A stretch of DNA of 64,000 nucleotides, taken from assembly GCF_002900965.1 (NCBI RefSeq), contig NZ_PJOM01000002.1, positions 868,001-932,000 of the forward strand. The letters are read 5' to 3'. The position numbers and the translations under genes are program-made. Origin of the DNA: Pseudotabrizicola formosa (GTDB lineage: Bacteria; Pseudomonadota; Alphaproteobacteria; Rhodobacterales; Rhodobacteraceae). How positions within the stretch are numbered: position 1 is the stretch's first letter; each line of letters starts with the position of its first letter. Shown here in pieces: positions 8,490 to 16,981 of the stretch. The notes beneath the pieces were generated by a model. The model saw only the letters and a program-made list of their open reading frames with translations. It was not told the origin of the DNA and did no database searches.

Positions 8490-9248
8490 TTAGAACAGCC
8501 CTGTCGTTGCCTGCCAGAGCAGGCGGCCCCGGCGGGCAAAGTCTGACAGCTGCAAGCGGCCCTCGGCCACGGCTGCGGGGTCGCGCGCCGCCTGTTTCAG
8601 CAGCCCTTCGGCCTGCCAGCCGGCCAGCAGTGCCGGGCGCAAGCCGCGCGCCACGCCGGTCTTGCGCGCCGCGTTCAGCCGGATCAGCCCGCGCAGCGCC
8701 AGCTGGCTGACCGCCTGCGGCCGGCCATCGACCAGCGGCACGCGGCCGCGCGCCGCAAGCTCGGGAATGGCGCGCAGATACTGCGCCAGGGCTGCGGCCC
8801 AGCCATAGGCCCGCACCCCCGCCTCGGCCTCCGGCCCTGCCCCCAAGGCGCAGGCCGTCAGCCACATAAGCCCGGCCCCGGTATCGTCCAGATAGGCGTC
8901 CATCGCGGCCTGATCCTCGAACGGGTCGCGGTAGATGTCCCAGCGGCGCGCCTCGATCATCCGGTCGAGCACGTCGCGCGGCAGATCCGCCGCGCGGATC
9001 AGATCATGCAAGGGCCGCGCCACCTCATGCGCGCGGGGCTTTGGTTCCGCCACCACGTCGCGCCACCATTGCAGCCGCATCTCGGCAATCATCGGCTCGG
9101 TGCTGACCCAAGGCGCGCGGGCGATTTCAAGGTTGAGCGCATAAAGCGGCAACAGCCGCGCCCGTGCGCCCCTTGGGGCGGCCAGCACGGCGGCAAAGCG
9201 ATCGGGGTCGCCGCGCTCCACAAGTGCTGCGCAGGCGTCCAGGCTCAT
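8490..9248 (-). CDS. Squalene/phytoene synthase superfamily protein, NDUFAF6-like
   Basis: Protein of 252 residues with the fold of squalene/phytoene synthases. The first Asp-rich catalytic motif of true synthases (DDxxD type) is replaced by ALNLEIARAP, and the segment EMRLQWWRDVV follows, as in mitochondrial NDUFAF6 and its alphaproteobacterial relatives, which assist complex I assembly rather than make isoprenoids. Its ATG overlaps the stop of the upstream methyltransferase gene by four bases (ATGA). No carotenoid genes are near. The complex I link is taken from the family; nothing in the neighbourhood confirms it. Confidence 0.78.
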   Translation of the reverse strand: MSLDACAALVERGDPDRFAAVLAAPRGARARLLPLYALNLEIARAPWVSTEPMIAEMRLQWWRDVVAEPKPRAHEVARPLHDLIRAADLPRDVLDRMIEARRWDIYRDPFEDQAAMDAYLDDTGAGLMWLTACALGAGPEAEAGVRAYGWAAALAQYLRAIPELAARGRVPLVDGRPQAVSQLALRGLIRLNAARKTGVARGLRPALLAGWQAEGLLKQAARDPAAVAEGRLQLSDFARRGRLLWQATTGLF

Positions 9249-9949
9249 GCCGGGCGCACCACGCTGAGGTAATAGCCGTAATCGCCGCCATGGCTGCGCC
9301 ACAACTCGATCTCGGCCTGTGTCGCATCCAGCACTTCGGTCAGGGCCGCATCCGCGCCGGGCCGCAACGCCGCTACCCGGTCCGAGAGGGGGCCGTAATA
9401 GGCCTCCCACGCCGCAACACCCAGCCAGCGCGCGCCAAGGATACGGTAGCCTGCGGCTTCGATCCGGGCGATATGGCCCGGCACATCCATCATGCCCGGA
9501 TAATCGCGGTCCCAGAATGCCCGGGCTGCCGGGGCCGGGCGCGGGGTCCGCCACAGACAGTCGGAAAACGCCACAGCGCCCTGCGGCGTCAGATGGGCGC
9601 GCCAAGCCGCCAGTGCGGCACTCACCCCGGGGCCATAGGCGGCGCCTGCCGACCAGATCAGATCATAGGCCCCGTCCGGAGCCAGCATGTCACCGACGCG
9701 CGCCACCACATCGGGCTGCTCGGCCCGGATACGGTCAATGAAGGGCGCGTGCAGGTCCAACCCTTCCAGCCGGGCGGCGGGGCGCTTTGCCCGCAAAAGC
9801 GCAAGATCCGCCCCGGGCCCGCAGCCCGCGTCCAGAATGCGCGCCCGCGCCTCGGTCCGGGCGACATCCAGCGCCCAGCCCAATGACTCTGCATCGCCCG
9901 GCGCCTCGCGCGGCAGGCCGGAATGAACGGTAAAGAACGCATCCGTCAT
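9245..9949 (-). CDS. Class I SAM-dependent methyltransferase
   Basis: Methyltransferase of 234 residues. Motif I, ILDAGCGPGADLALL, is near residue 38 and is followed by the acidic end of strand 2 (LEGLDLHAPFI) and a motif II region (APDGAYDLIWSAGAAYG). The start at 9949 overlaps the cimA stop (ATGA) and its own stop overlaps the next start, so three genes are translationally chained. The substrate is not recognisable. An FFTVHSGLPREAPG N-terminus is typical of a small family of uncharacterised bacterial methyltransferases with this layout. Confidence 0.82.
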   Translation of the reverse strand: MTDAFFTVHSGLPREAPGDAESLGWALDVARTEARARILDAGCGPGADLALLRAKRPAARLEGLDLHAPFIDRIRAEQPDVVARVGDMLAPDGAYDLIWSAGAAYGPGVSAALAAWRAHLTPQGAVAFSDCLWRTPRPAPAARAFWDRDYPGMMDVPGHIARIEAAGYRILGARWLGVAAWEAYYGPLSDRVAALRPGADAALTEVLDATQAEIELWRSHGGDYGYYLSVVRPA

Positions 9950-11580
9950 TCCGCTGCCTCCTGTGCGGGCTGGCCCAGGTCGCGGATCAGCTTCCACTGG
10001 ATCGCATCCAGAAGCGCCTCAAACGACGCATCCACGATGTTGGGGCTCACCCCCACCGTAGACCAGCGCCGGCCCTGATCATCCTCGGAATCGATGATCA
10101 CCCGTGTCACCGCCTCGGTGCCACCTTGCGTGATGCGCACCTTGAAATCGACCAGCTTCATGCTGTCGATACAGTGCTGATAGGGCCCCAGATCCTTGGC
10201 CAGCGCCTTGGCCAGCGCGTTCACCGGGCCACGATCTGTGCCGGTCTCATCCATCGATTCGGAGACCGACAGCATCTTGGCATTGCCGATCTTGACCACC
10301 ACCACCGCCTCGGACAGCGAGATCATCCGGTCATACTTGTTCTTGCGCCGCTCCACCGTCACCCGGTAGCGCTTGACCTCAAAGAACTGCGGGCATTGCC
10401 CCAGGGCGCGCCGCGCCAGCAGCTCAAAGCTGGCCTGCGCGCCGTCATAGGCATAGCCCTGATCCTCGCGCGCCTTCACCTCTTCCAGGATCTGCCCCAG
10501 CCTTGCATCCTTCGGGTCGACCACAATCCCCGCTTGCGCCAGTCGCGTGCGCAGGTTCGACTGCCCGGCCTGATTGCTCATCGGGATGATGCGCTCATTG
10601 CCGGTCACACCGGGCGGCACATGTTCATAGGTGGTGGGGTCTTTCAGGATGGCGCTCGCATGCAGCCCCGCCTTATGGGCAAAGGCACTCGCCCCCACGT
10701 AAGGCGCCGCCCGCAGCGGCACCCGGTTCAGGATGTCATCCAGCATGCGGCTGGTTTTCAGCAGCCCCGCCATGGCCTCCGGCGTGACGCCGGTGTCAAA
10801 CCGGCTGGCATAGGGCTCCTTGAGCAACAGCGTCGGGATCAGCGACACAAGGTTCGCATTGCCGCATCGCTCGCCCAGGCCATTGAGCGTGCCCTGCACC
10901 TGCCGCACCCCGGCATCCACCGCCGCCAGCGAACAGGCCACCGCCATGCCGGTATCATCATGGCAATGAATGCCCAACCGGTCACCCGGAATGCCGGAGG
11001 CGATCACCTCGGCCACCACCCGGCCCACCTCGGCCGGCAAGGTGCCGCCATTGGTGTCACACAACACAATCCAGCGCGCCCCCGCCTCAAGCGCCGCGCG
11101 CAGACAGTCCAGCGCATAGGCCGGGTTGGCGCGGTAGCCGTCAAAGAAATGCTCGGCATCAAACAACGCCTCGCGCCCCTGCGCCACCACATGCGCAACC
11201 GAGTCCGCAATCGCCGCCCGGTTTTCCTCCAGCGTGCAGCCAAGGGCCGTGGTCACATGAAACTCATGGGTCTTGCCCACCAGACAGACCGCCTTGGTGC
11301 CGGCATCCAGCACCAGCGCCAGCACATCATCATTGCCCGCCGACCGCCCGACCCGCTTGGTCATACCAAAGGCGGTCATCACCGCCCGCAGCTTGGGGGC
11401 CGCCGAGAAGAACTCCGAATCCGTCGGATTGGCCCCCGGCCAGCCGCCCTCGACATAATCCACGCCAAGCCCATCCAGCGCCCGCGCGATCATGACCTTC
11501 TCGGCCACCGAGAACTGCACCCCTTGCGTCTGCTGCCCGTCGCGCAGGGTGGTGTCGTAAAGATACAACCGCTCACGCAT
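9946..11580 (-). CDS. cimA: (R)-citramalate synthase
   Basis: Enzyme of 544 residues of the isopropylmalate/homocitrate synthase family, condensing pyruvate and acetyl-CoA to citramalate as a threonine-independent entry to isoleucine. The N-terminal TIM barrel opens with LYDTTLRDGQQTQGV and carries the metal-binding HCHDDTGMAV. The C-terminal quarter (YRVTVERRKNKYDRM, FKVRITQGGTEAVTRV) is the LeuA-type allosteric domain. The ATG at 11580 has GGAG 6 bases upstream and is preferred to the ATG at 11592. Length and the separate C-terminal domain fit CimA better than LeuA. A repeated hairpin element fills the space upstream. Confidence 0.9.
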   Translation of the reverse strand: MRERLYLYDTTLRDGQQTQGVQFSVAEKVMIARALDGLGVDYVEGGWPGANPTDSEFFSAAPKLRAVMTAFGMTKRVGRSAGNDDVLALVLDAGTKAVCLVGKTHEFHVTTALGCTLEENRAAIADSVAHVVAQGREALFDAEHFFDGYRANPAYALDCLRAALEAGARWIVLCDTNGGTLPAEVGRVVAEVIASGIPGDRLGIHCHDDTGMAVACSLAAVDAGVRQVQGTLNGLGERCGNANLVSLIPTLLLKEPYASRFDTGVTPEAMAGLLKTSRMLDDILNRVPLRAAPYVGASAFAHKAGLHASAILKDPTTYEHVPPGVTGNERIIPMSNQAGQSNLRTRLAQAGIVVDPKDARLGQILEEVKAREDQGYAYDGAQASFELLARRALGQCPQFFEVKRYRVTVERRKNKYDRMISLSEAVVVVKIGNAKMLSVSESMDETGTDRGPVNALAKALAKDLGPYQHCIDSMKLVDFKVRITQGGTEAVTRVIIDSEDDQGRRWSTVGVSPNIVDASFEALLDAIQWKLIRDLGQPAQEAAE

Positions 11581-11590
11581 GACTGGCTCC

Positions 11591-11675
11591 ATTATCTGTT
11601 CTCAAATATCCTCGGGGGGAGTCGCCGCAGGCGACGGGGGGCAGACAGCCCCCCCGAATTTTCGTAGAAAATTCG
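11591..11675. repeat. Dispersed intergenic hairpin element, copy 2
   Basis: On the minus strand this copy runs from just past the cysS stop to just before cimA: a hairpin CGAATTTTC-TAC-GAAAATTCG, then a G/C hairpin with the loop CTGTCTG, then GTCGCC-TGC-GGCGAC, then GAGGATATTTGAGAACAG. The ATATTTG box ends 22 bases before the cimA start. The element therefore occupies the whole intergenic space, acting plausibly as terminator for cysS and 5' untranslated region for cimA. Confidence 0.78.
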
Positions 11676-11676
11676 T

Positions 11677-13098
11677 TCACTTCAACGCCTCCAGCTTGGC
11701 GGGGTCAAAGTTTGGGCCAGGAATAAGTTCGATCTCTGTCTGAGACATCTGCACTTTTACACCTGCATCCGCGAGTTGAGATTTAAGCAAATCGACGGCA
11801 GAAAAATCTTTGGTCGTCTTTGCCTCAGCGCGCAGCGAAATCAGGCGTTGGGTCCAATCGTAAATCTTGGCATCCGCTGCTTTCAGGACACTCTGCATGG
11901 CCTCGAAGCGCTCAAAGGGGATCAGTCCAAGGAAGTCCAGCGTTGATACAAACTCATTCCACTCAGCCTTTCCAAGAAGTCTGTCCACTTCGACAAGTGC
12001 AAGATGAGTGTTAAGGTCATCACTCAAAGCGTCGATGACTTGAGTTGCAACTCTTGTCTTTCGTGCCACCTCAAGATCGGCGAACCGTGACCCGATCATC
12101 AGATAGTCCCGAAGCTTACTCCCCGCCGTGACAGCCTTTTCGCTCGTCCAGTCCATCGGACTGCGGTAATGCGTCATCATAAAGACATAGCGTATCTCTG
12201 CACCCGACGTGTCGTCGTCCAGCAAGTCCCGCACCGTAAAGAAGTTGCCCAAGGACTTGGACATCTTCTTGCCCTCGACCAGCAGCATCTCATTGTGCAG
12301 CCAAGTGCGCGCAAAGCCCTGCGGTTTGCCGGCCGCATCCGCCTCGCAGCCATGGGCGCAGCAGCTTTGCGCGATCTCGTTTTCATGATGCGGGAATTGC
12401 AGGTCCAGGCCCCCGCCGTGAATGTCGAAGGTCTCGCCCAGCAATTCGCGGCTCATGGCCGAGCATTCGATATGCCACCCCGGCCGGCCAAAGCCCCAGG
12501 GGCTCTCCCATCCCGGCACGCCCGGCTCTGACGGCTTCCACAGCACGAAATCCATCGGGTCTTCCTTGAACGGGGCCACCTCGACCCGGGCGCCCGCGAT
12601 CATGTCATCGACCGACCGCCCCGACAGCGCGCCATAACCCGCATAGGACCGCACCCGGAACAGCACATGACCGTTCGCCGCATAGGCATGGCCCTTGGCG
12701 ATCAGCCCATCGATCATCGCGATCATCGCGCCGATATATTCGGTCGCGCGCGGCTCATGATCGGGGCGCAGCGCTCCCAGCGCATCCATATCGGCGTGAT
12801 ACCAGCCGATCGTCTCATCGGTAATGGCGCGGATATCGCGCCCCGTCTCCGCCGCCTTGGCGTTGATCTTGTCATCCACATCCGTAAAGTTGCGCACATA
12901 GGTCACGTGCTCCGCGCCATAGACCTGCCGCAACAGCCGGTAGAGCACATCAAACACCACCACGGGCCGCGCATTGCCCAGATGCGCCCGGTCATAAACC
13001 GTCGGTCCGCAGACATACATCCGGACATTTTCCGCATCAAAGGGGACAAACTCCTCCTTGCGATGGGTCATTGAATTGGTCAGCCTGATCGTCACCAT
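11677..13098 (-). CDS. cysS: Cysteinyl-tRNA synthetase
   Basis: Class I aminoacyl-tRNA synthetase, 473 residues, charging tRNA-Cys. The HIGH-type motif HLGN is at 39-42 and KMSKS at 278-282; the zinc ligands C30, C212, H237 and E241 are visible. The ATG at 13098 follows AAAGGGGACC. Base composition changes inside the gene: from about base 12300 down to the stop (residues from about 266 to the end) hand-counted GC is near 52%, against roughly 65-70% in the first half and neighbours. The reading frame is intact and the C-terminal anticodon-binding region looks complete, so this is a mosaic rather than a broken gene. A Cys-rich leader ORF lies 91 bases upstream. Confidence 0.95.
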   Translation of the reverse strand: MVTIRLTNSMTHRKEEFVPFDAENVRMYVCGPTVYDRAHLGNARPVVVFDVLYRLLRQVYGAEHVTYVRNFTDVDDKINAKAAETGRDIRAITDETIGWYHADMDALGALRPDHEPRATEYIGAMIAMIDGLIAKGHAYAANGHVLFRVRSYAGYGALSGRSVDDMIAGARVEVAPFKEDPMDFVLWKPSEPGVPGWESPWGFGRPGWHIECSAMSRELLGETFDIHGGGLDLQFPHHENEIAQSCCAHGCEADAAGKPQGFARTWLHNEMLLVEGKKMSKSLGNFFTVRDLLDDDTSGAEIRYVFMMTHYRSPMDWTSEKAVTAGSKLRDYLMIGSRFADLEVARKTRVATQVIDALSDDLNTHLALVEVDRLLGKAEWNEFVSTLDFLGLIPFERFEAMQSVLKAADAKIYDWTQRLISLRAEAKTTKDFSAVDLLKSQLADAGVKVQMSQTEIELIPGPNFDPAKLEALK

Positions 13099-13189
13099 AT
13101 CCGGTCCCCTTTGCACGGCACATTCCCGGCGCGGGGTCTGGCAACGGTCCTCAATGGGGGGATGTTGACAAGCGCCGCGCGACCAAGGG

Positions 13190-13231
13190 TCAGCGGGGAA
13201 TGCAGCAGCAAATGATGCACATCTTCGTCAT
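13190..13231 (-). CDS. Putative Cys-rich leader peptide of cysS
   Basis: A 13-codon [16 protein letters not shown], with four Cys codons, three of them consecutive (TGC TGC TGC). A strong ribosome-binding site, GGAGGGGCC, sits directly before its ATG. It ends 91 bases upstream of the cysteinyl-tRNA synthetase start on the same strand. The stretch CATTCCC in its last Cys-Ile-Pro codons (13196-13202) is complementary to GGGAATG at 13121-13127, a little upstream of the cysS ribosome-binding site. A run of codons for the amino acid that the downstream enzyme charges is the hallmark of attenuation leaders. No poly-U terminator is evident, so any control would be by RNA refolding or Rho. Regulation is inferred. 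Confidence 0.6.
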   Translation of the reverse strand: MTKMCIICCCIPR

Positions 13232-13402
13232 GGCCCCTCCATAGCGCCGCGCCCGCCCCGCGCCAAGTCCTTTTCGCGCCAAACCTCTTTCGCCTCGGGC
13301 CCCCCTCGCCTCGGGCCCCCTTCCGTATCGGGCGCTTTTCGCGTCACGCCCTTTCCGCGCCTGCCCGATCCTGCCATGGTGGCGCATGACCTCAAAGGTG
13401 CC

Positions 13403-14260
13403 ATGATGCTGCGCGCAGTCTTGCTGATCCTCGCCCTGCTGGCCCCCGCCGCCAGCCTTGCCCAATCCTTGCCAGATCCGTTGTCGGACACGGTCAGCGA
13501 TTTTGCAGGCATCCTGCCGCCGGAGGTCGCGGTGCAACTGACCGATACATTGGCCGCAGGCCGGGCGGAAACCGGGGTGCAGGTGGTGCTGGTCACCATG
13601 GCCCGGATCAGCGACCATGGCGGCGCAGGCCAGCGGATCGAGGATTATGCCAAGGCGCTGTTCAACCACTGGGGCATCGGCGATGCAACGCGCGACGATG
13701 GCATCCTTCTGCTGGTCGCAGTGGAAGACCGCAGCATGCGCATCGCGCTCGGTGCAGGCTATCCGGTGATCTGGGACAATGCCGCACAGCGGGTGATCGA
13801 CAGGCATGTCCTGCCCGACTTCCGCGAGGGTGATTATATCGGCGGGCTTCAGGCCGGCATCCCCGCCACCTTCGATCTGATCGCAAGGCCCTTTGCCGCC
13901 GGGGTGACTCCCCCGCCCGACCCCGCGTCACGCTGGCAAGACCTTGCCCCCTTTGCCATTTTTGCCGCCATCGCCGCCGCGATGATCGGCCTTGCCGCCC
14001 GCCGCAGGCTGGGCGATGCGCTGGTACGCCTGCGCACATGCCCCCGCTGTGGCCGCCGCAGCCTGCGCCGCCTCCGCGAGATCCTGACCGCACCCACCGC
14101 ACAAAGCGCAGGTCAGGGCCTGACGCACACCCAGTGCAGTGCCTGCGGCTGGGACCGGACAGAGCCTGTCACCCTGCCCCGGCGCGCGGCCAGCAAAGGG
14201 TCCGGCGGTGGCTTTGGCGGTGGGTCGTCTTCCGGGGGCGGCGCAACCGGGCGCTGGTAA
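13403..14260 (+). CDS. TPM-domain protein with signal peptide and C-terminal zinc ribbon
   Basis: Exported membrane-anchored protein of about 285 residues. The ATGs at 13403 and 13406 both follow AAAGG; the second has better spacing. An N-terminal signal (LRAVLLILALLAPAASLAQ) precedes a TPM/YgcG domain (DTVSDFAGILPPEV, TGVQVVLVTM, DDGILLLVAVEDRSMRI), then one membrane helix (APFAIFAAIAAAMIGLAA), then two Cys pairs (CPRCG and CSACGW) that could bind zinc, and a Gly/Ser-rich tail. TPM proteins have been linked to membrane protein or photosystem maintenance; the specific role here is unknown. It converges on the ABC-F gene with only 3 bases between stops. Confidence 0.8.
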   Translation: MMLRAVLLILALLAPAASLAQSLPDPLSDTVSDFAGILPPEVAVQLTDTLAAGRAETGVQVVLVTMARISDHGGAGQRIEDYAKALFNHWGIGDATRDDGILLLVAVEDRSMRIALGAGYPVIWDNAAQRVIDRHVLPDFREGDYIGGLQAGIPATFDLIARPFAAGVTPPPDPASRWQDLAPFAIFAAIAAAMIGLAARRRLGDALVRLRTCPRCGRRSLRRLREILTAPTAQSAGQGLTHTQCSACGWDRTEPVTLPRRAASKGSGGGFGGGSSSGGGATGRW

Positions 14261-14263
14261 GCC

Positions 14264-16063
14264 TCAGGCCCGCTCTTCCAGCGCCAGCCATTCGGCCTCG
14301 GCGTCTTGCAGCGCGATCTGGCGCTCGGTCAGGGCTTGGGTGCCCTTCTTGAACTTGACCGGATCCTTGGAATACAGATCCGGCACCGCCAGAAATTCCT
14401 CCAGCTTCACGATCTCTGCCTCCAGCCGCGCAATCAGCGCCGGAAGATCATCCAGCCGCTTGCGTTCGGTAAAGGACAGGCCGGTGTTCTTCGATGGTCT
14501 GGGGGCGTCTTTTGGTGACGCAGCCTTGGCCGCCTTGGCCGCCGCCGCCATCACCTCGGGCCGCTGCGCCGCATAATCCGACCAGCCGCCCGGATAGGCG
14601 GTGGCCCGACCGTTGCCCTCCATCGCCACGGTCGCGGTGGCGATCCGGTCGATGAAATCGCGGTCATGGCTGACCAAAAGCACGGTGCCGTCATATTCGC
14701 CCAGCACATCTTGCAACAGATCCAGCGTTTCCACATCCAGATCATTGGTCGGCTCGTCCAGGATCAACAGGTTGGAAGGCCGCGCCATCAGCTTGGCGAG
14801 CAAGAGCCGCGCCTTCTCCCCCCCCGACAGGCTGCGCACCGGGGCCCGCACCTGCCGCTCGTCGAACAGGAAATCCTTCAGATACGCCACCACATGCTTG
14901 GGCGTGCCGCGCACCATCACCTGATCCGACGCGCCCGACACCGCCATCAGCGGGTCACCGGTCAGGTTTTCCCACAGGGTCGCATTCGGGTCCAGCTGGG
15001 CGCGGGTCTGGTCAAACACCGCAATCTCCAGATTGGTGCCCAGGATGACCGACCCCTCATCCGGGGCCACCTCCCCGGTCAGCATCTTCAAAAGCGTGGT
15101 CTTTCCCACCCCGTTCGGGCCGACAAAGGCCACCCGGTCGCCGCGCAACACCCGCAGGTCAAAGCCTTCCAGAATGGTCTTGTCGCCAAACCATTTGCCG
15201 ATGCCGCGCGCCTCGATCACCCGCTTGCCGCTGGTGGTGCCGCTCTCCATCTCCAGCGCCGCCGTGCCCTGACGGCGGATCTGGGCCCCGCGCTCCTCGC
15301 GCAAGGCGGCCAGCGCCCGCACCCGGCCCTGATTGCGCTTGCGGCGCGCCGAAATCCCCTCGACCGCCCATTTGGCTTCGGCCTTGATCTTGCGGTCCAG
15401 CTTGTGGCGGGCCTCGTCTTCCTCGGCCCAGACGGTTTCGCGCCATTCCTCGAAGCCGTCAAACCCGCTCTCGCGCCTGCGCACCTCGCCCCGGTCGATC
15501 CACAGCGTGGCCTTGGTCAGCGCCCGCAGAAACGCACGGTCATGCGAGATCAGCACAAAAGCGGTCCGGGTCGAAGACAGCTCCGCCTCCAGCCATTCGA
15601 TCGCCTGAATGTCCAGATGGTTGGTCGGCTCGTCCAAGAGCATCAGCTCCGGCGCCTCGGCCAGCAGCTTGGCCAGCGCCGCGCGCCGCCGCTCGCCCCC
15701 CGATGCGGTCGCCACCGGCGTCTCGGGGTTGAACTTCAACCCTTCCGCCACCATCGCCACCCGGTATTCCTCGCCGATCTCCAGCTTGCTGGCCGCGAAA
15801 TCGCCCAGCGTCTCGAACCCCGACAGATCCGGGTCCTGCTCCATATAGCCGACGCTCACCCCCGGCGAGACCACCCGCGTGCCCCGGTCCACCTCGACCA
15901 GCCCGGCCATCACCTTCATTAGGGTCGATTTGCCCGAGCCATTGCGCCCCACCAGCGCCACCCGGTCGCCGGGCTGAACCACCAGCGACAGGGTGTCAAA
16001 GACAGGGGCACCGCCAAAGGTGAGCGAGATATCGGAAAGCTGTAAAAGGGGTGCGCGTGCCAT
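14264..16063 (-). CDS. uup: ABC-F family ATPase, Uup-like
   Basis: Cytoplasmic ATPase of 599 residues with two ABC domains and no membrane segments. The first domain has Walker A GRNGSGKST (about 39-47), SGGERRR and LLDEPTNHLD; the second has GPNGVGKTT, SGGEKAR and ILDEPTNDLD. A charged linker rich in Arg and Lys lies between them, and the last 80 residues (ERKRLDDLPALIARLEAEIVKLEEFL) form a coiled coil, as in Uup, which acts on ribosomes or branched DNA intermediates. It is the last gene of the minus-strand run from the polyamine transporter. A copy of the repeat element lies about 80 bases upstream. Confidence 0.88.
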   Translation of the reverse strand: MARAPLLQLSDISLTFGGAPVFDTLSLVVQPGDRVALVGRNGSGKSTLMKVMAGLVEVDRGTRVVSPGVSVGYMEQDPDLSGFETLGDFAASKLEIGEEYRVAMVAEGLKFNPETPVATASGGERRRAALAKLLAEAPELMLLDEPTNHLDIQAIEWLEAELSSTRTAFVLISHDRAFLRALTKATLWIDRGEVRRRESGFDGFEEWRETVWAEEDEARHKLDRKIKAEAKWAVEGISARRKRNQGRVRALAALREERGAQIRRQGTAALEMESGTTSGKRVIEARGIGKWFGDKTILEGFDLRVLRGDRVAFVGPNGVGKTTLLKMLTGEVAPDEGSVILGTNLEIAVFDQTRAQLDPNATLWENLTGDPLMAVSGASDQVMVRGTPKHVVAYLKDFLFDERQVRAPVRSLSGGEKARLLLAKLMARPSNLLILDEPTNDLDVETLDLLQDVLGEYDGTVLLVSHDRDFIDRIATATVAMEGNGRATAYPGGWSDYAAQRPEVMAAAAKAAKAASPKDAPRPSKNTGLSFTERKRLDDLPALIARLEAEIVKLEEFLAVPDLYSKDPVKFKKGTQALTERQIALQDAEAEWLALEERA

Positions 16064-16140
16064 GCGGCGTCAGGTATGCGGCCAACCGGGCGGCGTCAAG
16101 CCACCAGTTCAAGGGCGCTCCCCCTCCCTCTCTCATCGTC

Positions 16141-16192
16141 ATTATCTGTTTTTCAAATATCCCACGGGGGTGCGGGGGTGTGAAACCCCCGC
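16141..16192. repeat. Dispersed intergenic hairpin element, copy 3 (divergent)
   Basis: This copy has CTGTTTTTCAAATATCC followed by ACGGGGG and a hairpin GCGGGGGT-GTGAA-ACCCCCGC that ends next to the sseB-like stop codon. It differs from the others by lacking the GCAGACAGC loop. On the minus strand it stands between the SseB-like gene and uup, with a further 75 bases before the uup start. Confidence 0.65.
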
Positions 16193-16981
16193 TTACACCA
16201 GCCGCGGCGGGCGCTTGGGGTCCATGCCGGGGGCAGACCCCGGACCCTTCGGCTCTTCCACCACCGGCAGATCAAAGCGCAACCCCACCCGCGCCATGGC
16301 CGCCACCGCCGGATCGGCCGAATGCAGGAAGGCCACGTCCAGCTCCCCGGCCTCGATGCCGGAAAACACCAGCGCCTCCGAGGCCGCCCGCGCCAGCGCC
16401 CCCTGCGCCCCGTCCGCCACATCCAGAAAGGCCAGCATATGCCCGCGCCGGCCGCCGCGATAGGTGACCCCCGCCAGCAGCGCCCCAGAGGCCAGCCCCG
16501 CCGCCCGCGCCAGCTTGGCGTCCAGCCCCGTCACCAGCGCCTCGGGCACGGCGGGCGCGTGGAACTGCTCGGGCAGGGCCTGCACCTCCTCTGGCCCCTC
16601 GTCCAGCGTTTCGGCCAGCCAGTCCATCGCTTCGGGCGGCAACAGCATTTCCGACCGCCCGACGCCAAGGTTGACGCCCAGCCCGATGCCCTGCCCTTTC
16701 AGCAGCCCGGCAATCACCCGGCCCGGCAGCGCTGCATAGGGCGCGATCCCCCCGGTAAAGCCGGCAAGCCGTTCTTCGCGGTCAAACACCAGCACGAAAC
16801 GCCCGTCCTGCAGATCGAAGATCTTCGGCTCCAGCGTCTCGCCCTGCGCCTCACGAGCGAGCAGCAGGAACATCTCGCCATCCGCCAGCCGTTCAAAGAA
16901 TCGCAGGCGCAGCGCCTCGTTGTCGGGGTCGGCATGAACGGCGGCATGGGCGGCGTCCAGCAGGCTTACGATTTCGGACAT
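16193..16981 (-). CDS. SseB-family protein
   Basis: Cytoplasmic protein of 262 residues with an SseB N-terminal domain: LDAAHAAVHADPDNEALRLRFFERLADGEMF, then PKIFDLQDGRFVLVFDREERLAGF and a PYAALPGR turn. The C-terminal half is less conserved and ends in a Pro/Gly-rich tail. In enteric bacteria SseB enhances serine sensitivity or sulfurtransferase activity, but no clear role is known for alphaproteobacterial members. Its start overlaps the end of the upstream UDG-like gene by 16 bases, suggesting joint translation. Confidence 0.75.
   Translation of the reverse strand: MSEIVSLLDAAHAAVHADPDNEALRLRFFERLADGEMFLLLAREAQGETLEPKIFDLQDGRFVLVFDREERLAGFTGGIAPYAALPGRVIAGLLKGQGIGLGVNLGVGRSEMLLPPEAMDWLAETLDEGPEEVQALPEQFHAPAVPEALVTGLDAKLARAAGLASGALLAGVTYRGGRRGHMLAFLDVADGAQGALARAASEALVFSGIEAGELDVAFLHSADPAVAAMARVGLRFDLPVVEEPKGPGSAPGMDPKRPPRLV

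Noticed and set aside
8490-9248. Phytoene or squalene synthase for carotenoid or hopanoid synthesis
   Set aside because: The first catalytic Asp-rich motif is missing and no isoprenoid genes are nearby; the NDUFAF6-like reading fits better.
13200-13245. Short plus-strand frame reading [14 protein letters not shown]
   Set aside because: It is antisense to the Cys leader, lacks a good binding site and precedes nothing relevant.
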